In this document: one piece after another, positions 25,204-32,256 of the stretch
Numbering within the stretch: position 1 is the first letter of the stretch
Layout: each line of letters starts with the position of its first letter
DNA from: Variovorax beijingensis
Lineage (GTDB): Bacteria > Pseudomonadota > Gammaproteobacteria > Burkholderiales > Burkholderiaceae_C
DNA: 64,000 nt
Reading direction: 5' to 3'
Assembly (NCBI RefSeq): GCF_007828835.1
Contig: NZ_VIVL01000003.1
Span: 62,001-126,000 of the forward strand
Program-made: the position numbers and the translations under genes
Notes under the pieces: model-generated
What the model saw: the letters and a program-made list of their open reading frames with translations, nothing else
The model's database searches: none
Told to the model about the DNA's origin: nothing

Positions 25204-25277
25204 CTCCAGGGTGGAACAGGCGCGGCCGGAATACGAAGGGCGCACCCGCAGCGTGCCCACACCATGCGGTAACGTGT

Positions 25278-26480
25278 TCATGCCCTGAGCGGAAACACAG
25301 GCTCCACCTCGCGGTAGTCGCGCGGGATGATCACCTTGATGTCGTTCTTCACCACCTGCGTCATCAACGGCTGTGCGCCCTCGTTCTGTCCATTGACGAA
25401 CTTCGTGGGACCGTACGGCATGATGTGATTCGAGAAGGTGCTCTTCTCCAGCGCATCGACGATGGCGGCGCGTTCGGCCGACTTCGCGCGCTCCAGCGCA
25501 TCGGCCAGCAGCCACATCGAGGTGTAGGTCATGAAGACCTCGTAGCTGAAGAACTGGCCCTTGGCCTCCACGCGCTTGCGCAGCTCCTGCGAGCGCTTGT
25601 CCTTCGGGTTGAACCAGTGGTTGCAGTCGATGATGCCGTTGGCCGCGTCCGGAAACTCCTTCACGAACTTGTAGCTCGACGCGGCGCCGCCCAGCACCGA
25701 GAAGATCGCCTTGGGCACCACCTTCTGCTGCTGCATGGTGCGCACCAGCAGCGCGTACTCGTTGTAGTAGTTGGCGGGGATCACGATGTCGGGGTTGACC
25801 GACTTCATGCGCAGCACGATGTTGTTGAAGTCGCGCGTGGGGTTGGCGTGCTTCACCACCTCCTTCACCTCGAAGCCGTAGCCCGGCAGTTCGCGCGAGA
25901 GCAGCTGCGCGGTGCCGGCGCCGAACAGCGACTCCTCGTGGATGATCATCACCGTCTTGGCCGGGTTGCCCGCGGCCTTGTTGAGCACCAGCAGGTTGGC
26001 CATGGCCACCTCGGTCGACTTCCTGTAGCCGGGGCCGAAGCGGAAGGTGTTCTTCAGGCCGCGCTCGACGATCTGGTCGGCCACGCCCACGTCGACCACG
26101 TGCGGCAGGTTGTACTTGGCCGCCGCCTGCGTGGTCGCCAGGCAGATGGCCGAGGCGTAGGCGCCGACGATGGCCGAGACGCCGGCTTCGTTCATCTTCT
26201 CGACCTCGGCCGCGCCGGCCTGCGGCTGCGATTGCGCGTCGCCCAGCAGGGCCTCGAGCTTCGCACCGCCAAGCGACTTGATGCCGCCGGCGGCGTTGAT
26301 GTCCTCGATGGCCATCAGCGCGCCGAGGCGGCACTGCTGGCCCGAGTAGGCCAGCGCCCCGGTGACCGGATGCAGCACGCCGACCTTGACGGTCTTGGGC
26401 TGCGCGCCGGCCACGAGCGGGAAGGCGACGGCGGTCGCCAGGGCGGCGGACTGCGACACGAAACTGCGGCGGTTCTGCAT
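25278..26480 (-). CDS. livK: LIV-type ABC transporter substrate-binding protein
   Basis: A 400-residue periplasmic binding protein of the LivK/HAAT class. The N terminus MQNRRSFVSQSAALATAVAF is twin-arginine-like, with cleavage near GAQ (26). The mature start VKVGVLHPVTGALAYSGQQC and GALMAIEDINAAGGI follow the family pattern. The ligand cannot be read from the sequence; the subfamily includes amide, urea and aromatic-acid binders. It follows the GntR gene by 19 bp and is separated from the permeases by the palindromic repeat, an arrangement that could raise binding-protein levels. Confidence 0.9.
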   Translation of the reverse strand: MQNRRSFVSQSAALATAVAFPLVAGAQPKTVKVGVLHPVTGALAYSGQQCRLGALMAIEDINAAGGIKSLGGAKLEALLGDAQSQPQAGAAEVEKMNEAGVSAIVGAYASAICLATTQAAAKYNLPHVVDVGVADQIVERGLKNTFRFGPGYRKSTEVAMANLLVLNKAAGNPAKTVMIIHEESLFGAGTAQLLSRELPGYGFEVKEVVKHANPTRDFNNIVLRMKSVNPDIVIPANYYNEYALLVRTMQQQKVVPKAIFSVLGGAASSYKFVKEFPDAANGIIDCNHWFNPKDKRSQELRKRVEAKGQFFSYEVFMTYTSMWLLADALERAKSAERAAIVDALEKSTFSNHIMPYGPTKFVNGQNEGAQPLMTQVVKNDIKVIIPRDYREVEPVFPLRA

Positions 26481-26499
26481 GGGGCTTTCCTTTTTCTCT

Positions 26500-27291
26500 T
26501 CAGTTGAACTTGGCTGACACGTCTTTGCTGACCCACACCTTCGCGTCGATGCCGCCCACGCGGGAGAGCTGCATCTCGTAGGTGTAACGGTCGGGGCGGT
26601 AGAGGCCGTGCAGCCACTGCACGGGCCGCTCGTCCTCGTCGTAGATCAGGCGGCGCACCGCGAGCAGGGCCGAGCCGACCGACACGTCGAGGTGCTGCGC
26701 GATCAGGCTGTCGGCCAGGCGCGCGGAAATGGTCTGGTGCGCGCGCCCGACCTTGACGCCCGACTCCTCGAGCAGCACGAGGATCGGCTTCTTCGACAGC
26801 TCGCGGCGGCCGAAGCGGCGCGCGATGGAATCGGGCACGTAGGTGGTGATGTGCGAAAGCGGGCCTTCCTTGGTGGAGCGCACGCGCACCGCCTTCTGCA
26901 CCGGGTCGCCCAGCTGCAGCTGCAGCGCCTCGGCCACCTGGGTGGAGGCCGTGATGGTGGCGACCTCGATCACTTTCACCGAGGTGTGCAGGCCCATCGT
27001 CACCAGGTTCTCGAGCAGGCCGCGCAGATTGGCACGCTCCATGCTCCTGCCGCTGTTCGCTTCGCCCGCGGGCACGGGCGGCAGCGCGCGCGTGCGGCGC
27101 CCCGGGTTGCGCGCGATCAGGCCTTCGGAAGACAGCTGCTCGAGCGCGCGCCGCACCGTGACGCGCGCCACGTTGAACTGCGCCATGAGCGCGAGCTCGC
27201 CGGGCAGCCCCTCCGCAAATCGGCCTTCGTGCAGCTGCTCACGCAGGACCAGGTAGATCTGGTGGTACTTCGGCAAAGGCATCTGCGACAT
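26500..27291 (-). CDS. GntR family regulator, HutC/UTRA type
   Basis: A 263-residue regulator and first gene of the 16-gene operon. The winged helix-turn-helix is at about 8-70 (YHQIYLVLREQLHEG, FNVARVTVRRALEQLSSEGL). The UTRA ligand-binding domain spans about 90-255 and ends near the C terminus. HutC-type repressors usually respond to a pathway substrate or intermediate. The start may be ATG 27291 or the fourth codon (27282), because the likely -10 is only 8 bp from the first ATG. A palindrome overlaps the promoter -35, consistent with autoregulation of the whole operon. Confidence 0.88.
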   Translation of the reverse strand: MSQMPLPKYHQIYLVLREQLHEGRFAEGLPGELALMAQFNVARVTVRRALEQLSSEGLIARNPGRRTRALPPVPAGEANSGRSMERANLRGLLENLVTMGLHTSVKVIEVATITASTQVAEALQLQLGDPVQKAVRVRSTKEGPLSHITTYVPDSIARRFGRRELSKKPILVLLEESGVKVGRAHQTISARLADSLIAQHLDVSVGSALLAVRRLIYDEDERPVQWLHGLYRPDRYTYEMQLSRVGGIDAKVWVSKDVSAKFN

Positions 27292-27298
27292 GCCTTTG

Positions 27299-27336
27299 AT
27301 GTTTTTGCAGTTTCAATGTTCTGTCAATGGGACATT
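27299..27336 (-). promoter_or_regulatory. promoter of the 16-gene operon with overlapping palindrome
   Basis: On the minus strand a perfect -35 TTGACA (27327-27322) is followed after 17 bases by AAACAT (27304-27299) as a weak -10. Overlapping the -35 are TGTC-N5-GACA (27322-27334) and the wider AATGT-N12-ACATT (27315-27336), candidate sites for the GntR repressor. Predicted transcription would start at or next to the GntR ATG, giving an almost leaderless mRNA. Confidence 0.5.
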
Positions 27337-27414
27337 TAAAACCGCAGCGGCACAAAGAAGAACGGCGCGCCGGGCCAATGCCCGCCGCGCCGTTTGGGGC
27401 TGCTCGCTTGCCGC

Positions 27415-28263
27415 TTACAGCTTGAACGGAATCACTTCCTGGCGCTGGTCGCCCAGGCCTTCGATGCCCAGCGTCATCACGTCGCCCTTCTTCAGGTAGA
27501 GCGGCGGCTTCATGCCCAGGCCCACGCCGGGCGGCGTGCCGGTGGTGATGACGTCGCCGGGCAAGAGCGTCATGAACTGGCTCAGGTAGCTCACGATCTT
27601 GGCGATGCTGAAGATCATCGTCTTGGTGCTGCCGGTCTGCATGCGCTTGCCGTTGAGGTCGAGCCACATCGACAGCTTCTGCGGGTTGGGCACTTCGTCG
27701 CGCGTCACGAGCCACGGGCCGATCGGGCCGAAGGTGTCGCAGCCCTTGCCCTTGTCCCAGGTGCCGCCGCGCTCGATCTGGAACTCGCGTTCGCTCACGT
27801 CGTTGATGGTGCAGTAGCCGGCCACGAAGTTGAGCGCGTCCTTCTGCGAGACGTAGCGCGCGCGCGCGCCGATGACCACGCCGAGCTCGACCTCCCAGTC
27901 GCTCTTGACCGAGTTCTTGGGCAGCATGACCGGATCGTTCGGGCCCTGGATGCAGCTGGTGGCCTTCATGAAGACCACCGGCTCCTTCGGAATCGGCAGG
28001 CCGGACTCGGCCGCGTGGTCGGCATAGTTCAGGCCGATGGCAATGAACTTGCCGACGTTGGCCACCGGGCTGCCGAAGCGCGGCTTGCCCTTGACCAGCG
28101 GCAGCTTGTCGACCTTCTGCTTGCGCAGCTTGGCCAGCGCGGCGTCGCCGAGCTGCTCGGGCCCGATGTCCTTGACCAGCGCGCTCAGGTCGCGCAGCTG
28201 GCCGTTGTCGTCGATGAGGCCGGGCTTTTCCTTGCCGGGATTGCCATAGCGAACGAGTTTCAT
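27415..28263 (-). CDS. fumarylacetoacetate hydrolase family, 2,4-diketo-3-deoxy sugar acid hydrolase-like
   Basis: A 282-residue FAH-family hydrolase. The catalytic domain starts near 70 (FIAIGLNYADHAAESG) and includes SDWEVELGVVIG with metal-ligand Glu residues, GYCTINDVSERE, and LLPGDVITTGTPPGVG. These are typical of the subgroup that cleaves 2,4-diketo-3-deoxy-L-fuconate or -rhamnonate to pyruvate and L-lactate; ureidoglycolate lyase is the common misannotation. It is the last gene of the leftward sugar-acid operon, after two SDR genes that would supply the diketo substrate. ATG 28263 has AAAGGA upstream. Confidence 0.85.
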   Translation of the reverse strand: MKLVRYGNPGKEKPGLIDDNGQLRDLSALVKDIGPEQLGDAALAKLRKQKVDKLPLVKGKPRFGSPVANVGKFIAIGLNYADHAAESGLPIPKEPVVFMKATSCIQGPNDPVMLPKNSVKSDWEVELGVVIGARARYVSQKDALNFVAGYCTINDVSEREFQIERGGTWDKGKGCDTFGPIGPWLVTRDEVPNPQKLSMWLDLNGKRMQTGSTKTMIFSIAKIVSYLSQFMTLLPGDVITTGTPPGVGLGMKPPLYLKKGDVMTLGIEGLGDQRQEVIPFKL

Positions 28264-28292
28264 GTGGTCCTTTCTTGGGGGAGACTGACTAT

Positions 28293-29039
28293 CTAGTAAG
28301 TGGAGCGGCCGCCGGACAGGTCGAACACGGCGCCGGTGGAAAACGAGCAATCTTCGGTGCAGAGCCAGCCGACCATTGCGGCCACTTCCTCTACCGTGCC
28401 GAAGCGGCCCATCGGTATTTTCGACCGCATGAACGCAATGTGCTCCGGCGTCATCTGGTCGAAGATGGCGGTCTTCACCGCCGCGGGCGTCACGCAGTTG
28501 ACGCGGATGCCGGTGTCGGCCAGTTCCTTGCCGAGCGACTTGGTGAGCGCAATGACGGCGGCCTTGCTCGCACTGTAGGCGCTGGCGTTGGGGTTGCCTT
28601 CTTTCCCGGCCACCGAGGCGATGTTGACGATGCGTCCGTAGCCTTGCGCGCGCATCTGCGCCACCACTTCGCGGGAGCACAGGAACACGCCGTTGATGTT
28701 GACCTCCATCACCTGCCGCCAGTCGTCGACCGGGTAGTCCCACAGCTTCGTGTTGGGGCCGGTGATGCCGGCGCTGTTGACCAGCGCATCGATGCGCGGC
28801 GCATGCGCCAGCGTGGCCGCCACTGCCCGGGCCACGGAAGGCTGCTGCGCCACGTCAACCGTCACGGCGAAGGCCTTGCCGCCCAGAGCCGCTGCGGCCT
28901 TCTGCGCGGCCGCTGCGTCGCGGTCCCACAGCGTGACGCTGCCGCCCGACGCGATCAGCCGCTCGGCGATGCCGTAGCCCAGCCCGCTCGCGCCGCCGGT
29001 CACCACTGCGTGGCGGCCCGCGAAATCGAGCTGGTTCAT
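28293..29039 (-). CDS. SDR family sugar or sugar-acid dehydrogenase
   Basis: A 248-residue classical SDR. The coenzyme motif is TGGASGLGYGIAERL near 15, with VNSAGITGPNTKLWD near 87 and the catalytic YSASKAAVIALTKSLG. An Asp after beta-2 (TLWDRDAA) predicts NAD use. It ends with SGGRSTY. In L-fucose/L-rhamnose-type clusters such SDRs oxidise either the sugar or the 2-keto-3-deoxy acid. ATG 29039 overlaps the previous SDR stop as ATGA. Which of the two SDRs does which step is not deducible with certainty. Confidence 0.87.
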   Translation of the reverse strand: MNQLDFAGRHAVVTGGASGLGYGIAERLIASGGSVTLWDRDAAAAQKAAAALGGKAFAVTVDVAQQPSVARAVAATLAHAPRIDALVNSAGITGPNTKLWDYPVDDWRQVMEVNINGVFLCSREVVAQMRAQGYGRIVNIASVAGKEGNPNASAYSASKAAVIALTKSLGKELADTGIRVNCVTPAAVKTAIFDQMTPEHIAFMRSKIPMGRFGTVEEVAAMVGWLCTEDCSFSTGAVFDLSGGRSTY

Positions 29040-29770
29040 ATGGTGATGCCGCCGTCGACCGTGAAGGCCTGGCCGGTGGCGAACACCGATTCGTCGCTGG
29101 CCAGGAACACCACCACGGGCGCGATTTCCTCGGCCTGCGCGAGCCGGCCCATGGGCTGGCGCGCGATGAAGGCGCGGCGCGCCGCCTCGGGGTCCTCGTT
29201 GGCATTGATGCGCTCCCCGAGCGAGGGCGTGTCGACCGTGCCGGGGCACACGGCATTGCAGCGGATGCCGCGCGCCACGAAGTCGGCCGCCACGCTCTTG
29301 GTCAGGCCCAGCACCGCGGCCTTGGTGGTGCCGTAGACGAAGCGGTTGGGCAGGCCCTTCATGCTCGAGCACACGCTCGCCATGTTGATGATGCTGCCGC
29401 TTCCTGCGGCCAGCATGCCCGGCAGCGCGGCCTGGATGGTCCAGAACTGCGCGCGCACGTTGAGGGCGAACGCGAATTCGAGGTCCTTGTCGGTGGCCTC
29501 GAGCGCGGTGCCGTTGTGCACCACGCCGGCGCAGTTGAACAGCACGTCGAGCGCGGGAAGACTCTTGAAGAAGGCGACGATCGCGTCCTTGTCGAGCACG
29601 TCGAGCCGGGCCGTGCGCACGTTGGCGACGCCCGTGTAGCGCTCGAGCAACTTCTCGTTCACGTCGGTCGCCCAGACCTGCGCGCCTTCGGCGGCCATCG
29701 CGAGCACGCTCGCATGGCCGATGCCTTGTCCGGCCGCCGTCACGAGCACGGTCTTGCCCTTGAGTCTCAT
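29036..29770 (-). CDS. SDR similar to 2-keto-3-deoxy-L-fuconate dehydrogenase
   Basis: A 244-residue SDR, first gene of the leftward operon. The N terminus MRLKGKTVLVTAAGQGIGHA and the stretch VCSSMKGLPNRFVYGTTKAA, with catalytic Tyr and Lys, resemble human BDH2/DHRS6 and bacterial 2-keto-3-deoxy-L-fuconate dehydrogenases. VWATDVNEKL after beta-2 predicts NAD. ATG 29770 has AGGAGA five bases upstream; the upstream ATG at 29872 would overlap the operator. The product would be the 2,4-diketo acid used by the FAH-family hydrolase two genes on. Specificity for fuconate versus another 6-deoxy acid is inferred. Confidence 0.85.
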   Translation of the reverse strand: MRLKGKTVLVTAAGQGIGHASVLAMAAEGAQVWATDVNEKLLERYTGVANVRTARLDVLDKDAIVAFFKSLPALDVLFNCAGVVHNGTALEATDKDLEFAFALNVRAQFWTIQAALPGMLAAGSGSIINMASVCSSMKGLPNRFVYGTTKAAVLGLTKSVAADFVARGIRCNAVCPGTVDTPSLGERINANEDPEAARRAFIARQPMGRLAQAEEIAPVVVFLASDESVFATGQAFTVDGGITI

Positions 29771-29872
29771 GCATGTCTCCTTGGAAAAATGGGGCGCTGG
29801 CTGCCGGGCGTTCAGGGTTTGGCCCGATGGCAGCGGCGCAGTGCGGATCGTATTCTGAATTGGCCTTACCAC

Positions 29873-29890
29873 TTGTCCAATTCAGGACAA
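29873..29890. promoter_or_regulatory. candidate GntR/FCD operator
   Basis: TTGTCC-N6-GGACAA (29873-29878 and 29885-29890), a perfect 6-bp-arm palindrome between the divergent SDR and GntR genes, 20 bp before the GntR start. A possible leftward promoter (TTGGAC, 17 bases, CAGAAT on the minus strand) begins inside it. It is the most likely site for the adjacent FadR-type regulator. Confidence 0.55.
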
Positions 29891-29897
29891 CCCTTAA

Positions 29898-29906
29898 CCC
29901 CCCCCC
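29898..29906 (+). repeat. C9 homopolymer at the GntR ribosome-binding position
   Basis: Nine consecutive C residues end three bases before the GTG start of the regulator, exactly where a Shine-Dalgarno sequence would lie. In-frame TAA (29895-29897) excludes an earlier start. Such tracts can slip in replication; an effect on expression is speculation. Confidence 0.65.
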
Positions 29907-29909
29907 GCC

Positions 29910-30623
29910 GTGCCGCTCCAGACCGTCGAACCCCAGCGCCTCTATCGCCAGATTGCCGACCAGCTCCGAGGACTGATCGGCAAGGGCGAGTTCCTGGCCG
30001 GCGCGCGGCTGCCGGCCGAGCGCGACCTGGCCAAGCAGCTCGGCGTGAGCCGGCCCTCGGTGCGCGAGGCGCTGATCGCGCTCGAGGTCGAGGGCTGGGT
30101 CGAGGTCCGGACCGGTTCGGGCGTCTACGTGCTGGACCGCTCGCATCGCGCGAGCAAGCCGGTGGCGCCCACCGAATGGGGGCCTCTGGAGCTGATTCGC
30201 GCGCGCCGCGTGATCGAGGGCGAGACTGCCGCCATTGCAGCCGCGGTGGGCAAGCGCAAGGACATCGACGCCATGAGCCGCGCCATCGAAACGATGCGCG
30301 GGCTCGCCGACCGCGAAATACTGCCGCTCGAAGGCGACCGCGCATTCCACGTGGCCATCGTCAATGCCAGCGGCAACGCCGTGCTGGTGGAAACGGTGCA
30401 GAGCTTCTGGGATTCGCGCAACGGACCGATCTTCACGCGGCTGGGCGGCTACTTCGAGACGGTGGCCTCCTGGCGCTCCGCCATTGCCGAGCACGAGGCC
30501 ATCCGCGACGCCGTGGCCGCACGCGATGCCGAGGCCGCGCGCGCCGCCATGCACGCCCACATGGACAACTCGCACCAGCGGTTCAGCGCGAGCTGGCGCC
30601 GCGCCAGGAAAGCCTCGTCCTGA
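29910..30623 (+). CDS. GntR family regulator, FadR/FCD type
   Basis: A 237-residue regulator with a GTG start. The winged helix-turn-helix is at about 8-75 (LYRQIADQLRGLIGKGEF, LGVSRPSVREALIALEVEGW, VRTGSGVYV). The FCD ligand domain is at about 90-220; metal-binding residues are suggested by EGDRAFHVAIVNASGN (Asp and His) and HAHMDNSHQRF near the end. FCD regulators typically sense sugar acids or other carboxylates. It stands between the two arms of the sugar-acid cluster and probably controls both. No Shine-Dalgarno is visible; a C9 run fills the site. Confidence 0.87.
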   Translation: MPLQTVEPQRLYRQIADQLRGLIGKGEFLAGARLPAERDLAKQLGVSRPSVREALIALEVEGWVEVRTGSGVYVLDRSHRASKPVAPTEWGPLELIRARRVIEGETAAIAAAVGKRKDIDAMSRAIETMRGLADREILPLEGDRAFHVAIVNASGNAVLVETVQSFWDSRNGPIFTRLGGYFETVASWRSAIAEHEAIRDAVAARDAEAARAAMHAHMDNSHQRFSASWRRARKASS

Positions 30624-30669
30624 ACCGCCAGCGACTTCTTCAACACATCACACCAACGGAGACAAACCG

Positions 30670-31665
30670 ATGAACAGCAAACGCAACACCCTCAAGGCCA
30701 TCGCCGCCTGCGCCCTGGCGGCCACCGTGCTGGGCACGGCCGGCATCGCCGGCGCGCAGACCAAGCTCAAGTGGGCACACGTCTACGAAACCTCCGAGCC
30801 GTTCCACAAGTACTCGGTGTGGGCCGCGGAAGAAATCAAGAAGCGCACCAACGGCAAGTACGACATCCAGGTGTTCCCGGCCTCCAGCCTGGGCAAGGAG
30901 TCGGACATCAACCAGGGCCTGACGCTGGGCACCGTCGACATCGTGCTGACCGGTGCCAGCTTCGCGGGCAACACCTACAAGCCGCTGGCCGTGACCTACT
31001 TTCCGTTCATCTTCCGCGATGCGGAGCACCTGCTGAAGTACGCCAAGAGCGATGTGTTCCAGGAGCTCGCCAAGGGCTACGACGAGAAGAGCGGCAACCA
31101 CATCACGGCGCTCAACTACTACGGCGCGCGCCACGTCACCTCGAGCGCCGCCAGGCCGGTGGCCAAGCCCGAAGACATGAAGGGCCTGAAGATCCGCGTG
31201 CCCGACGCACCGGCCTACCTGGCCTTCCCCAAGGCGCTGGGCGCCAACGCCACGCCCATCGCGTTCGCCGAGGTCTACCTGGCGCTGCAGAACAACACGG
31301 TCGATGCGCAGGAGAACCCGCTGCCCACCATCGAGGCCAAGAAGTTCTTCGAGGTGCAGAAGAACATCTCGCTCACGGGCCACATCGTCGACTCGCTGCT
31401 GACCGTGGTCTCCGGCCAGCTGTGGGGCAAGCTCTCGGCCGACGAGAAGAAGATCTTCGCCGACGTGATGCAGGAGGCCGCCGAAAAGACCGGCCGCGAC
31501 ATCATCGCCTCGGAAATCCGCCTGGTCGACGAGTTCAAGAAGCGCGGCAACAACGTGATCACGGTGGACAAGGCCGCGTTCCGCGAAGCCGTGCTGAAGA
31601 ACACCAAGCCCACGGACCATGGCTACCGCCAGCAGGACTACGACCGCATCACGAGCATCAAGTAA
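30670..31665 (+). CDS. dctP: TRAP transporter substrate-binding protein DctP
   Basis: A 331-residue periplasmic receptor with a Sec signal (MNSKRNTLKAIAACALAATV, cleavage near GAQ, residue 30). Family motifs are LKWAHVYETSEPFHKYSVWA, GKESDINQGLTLGTVDIVLT, and the carboxylate-binding GLKIRVPDAPAYLAFPKALG with the conserved Arg. DctP proteins of this type bind sugar acids such as uronates or other carboxylates. ATG 30670 follows GGAG at good spacing. It is followed by dctQ (15-bp gap) and dctM. Confidence 0.93.
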   Translation: MNSKRNTLKAIAACALAATVLGTAGIAGAQTKLKWAHVYETSEPFHKYSVWAAEEIKKRTNGKYDIQVFPASSLGKESDINQGLTLGTVDIVLTGASFAGNTYKPLAVTYFPFIFRDAEHLLKYAKSDVFQELAKGYDEKSGNHITALNYYGARHVTSSAARPVAKPEDMKGLKIRVPDAPAYLAFPKALGANATPIAFAEVYLALQNNTVDAQENPLPTIEAKKFFEVQKNISLTGHIVDSLLTVVSGQLWGKLSADEKKIFADVMQEAAEKTGRDIIASEIRLVDEFKKRGNNVITVDKAAFREAVLKNTKPTDHGYRQQDYDRITSIK

Positions 31666-31680
31666 ACCCAGGGCGCCGGC

Positions 31681-32238
31681 ATGACTGAACCGAAGATCAT
31701 CGACGACGAAGGGCACTTCCACGCAGAAGACGAGGCCGTCGACCTTTCCCACACCATCGCCGAAGGCTGGATCTCGCTTGCGATCTTCTGGATGCTCGCG
31801 CTCACGGTGTTCTACCAGTTCGTCACGCGCTACGTGATGAACGACTCGGCCGCATGGACCGAGGAGGTGGCGCGCTACATGCTGATCGCGGTGGTCTTCA
31901 TCGGCGCCGCGATCGGGGTCGCGAAGAACAACCAGATCCAGGTCGACTTCTTCTACCGCCACATGCCGGCGGCCATGGGCCGCTGGATCTCGCGCGCGGT
32001 GGATGTGCTGCGCACTGCCTTCTTTGCCGCGGCCGTGGTCATGACGGTGCAGATGATGCTGAAGATCGGCAACACCACGCGCATGACGATCGTCGATGCG
32101 CCAATGAACATCGTCTACGGCCTGTGCCTGTTCGGCTTCGTCGCGATGACCTGGCGCTCGGTCCAGGTCGCGCGCGTCCATTGGAAACGCGGCTACAGCG
32201 TGCTCGAACGCCCCGAGTCCACGCTCGCCGACCGCTGA
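31681..32238 (+). CDS. dctQ: TRAP transporter small permease DctQ
   Basis: A 185-residue membrane protein with four hydrophobic segments, the small subunit of a TRAP transporter. VTRYVMNDSAAWTEEVARYM near 45 is the conserved DctQ segment (N..AWTEE...), followed by IGAAIGVAKNNQIQVDFFY. It couples the periplasmic receptor to DctM for sodium-driven uptake. It lies between dctP and dctM in the correct order. Confidence 0.92.
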   Translation: MTEPKIIDDEGHFHAEDEAVDLSHTIAEGWISLAIFWMLALTVFYQFVTRYVMNDSAAWTEEVARYMLIAVVFIGAAIGVAKNNQIQVDFFYRHMPAAMGRWISRAVDVLRTAFFAAAVVMTVQMMLKIGNTTRMTIVDAPMNIVYGLCLFGFVAMTWRSVQVARVHWKRGYSVLERPESTLADR

Positions 32239-32256
32239 GCCCCCGAGAACATCTGC

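Noticed and set aside
25012-25272. Short plus-strand frame of 86 codons across the palindromic repeat
   Set aside because: The reading is explained by the repeat sequence, is Arg/Ala/Ser-rich and has no ribosome-binding site or family.
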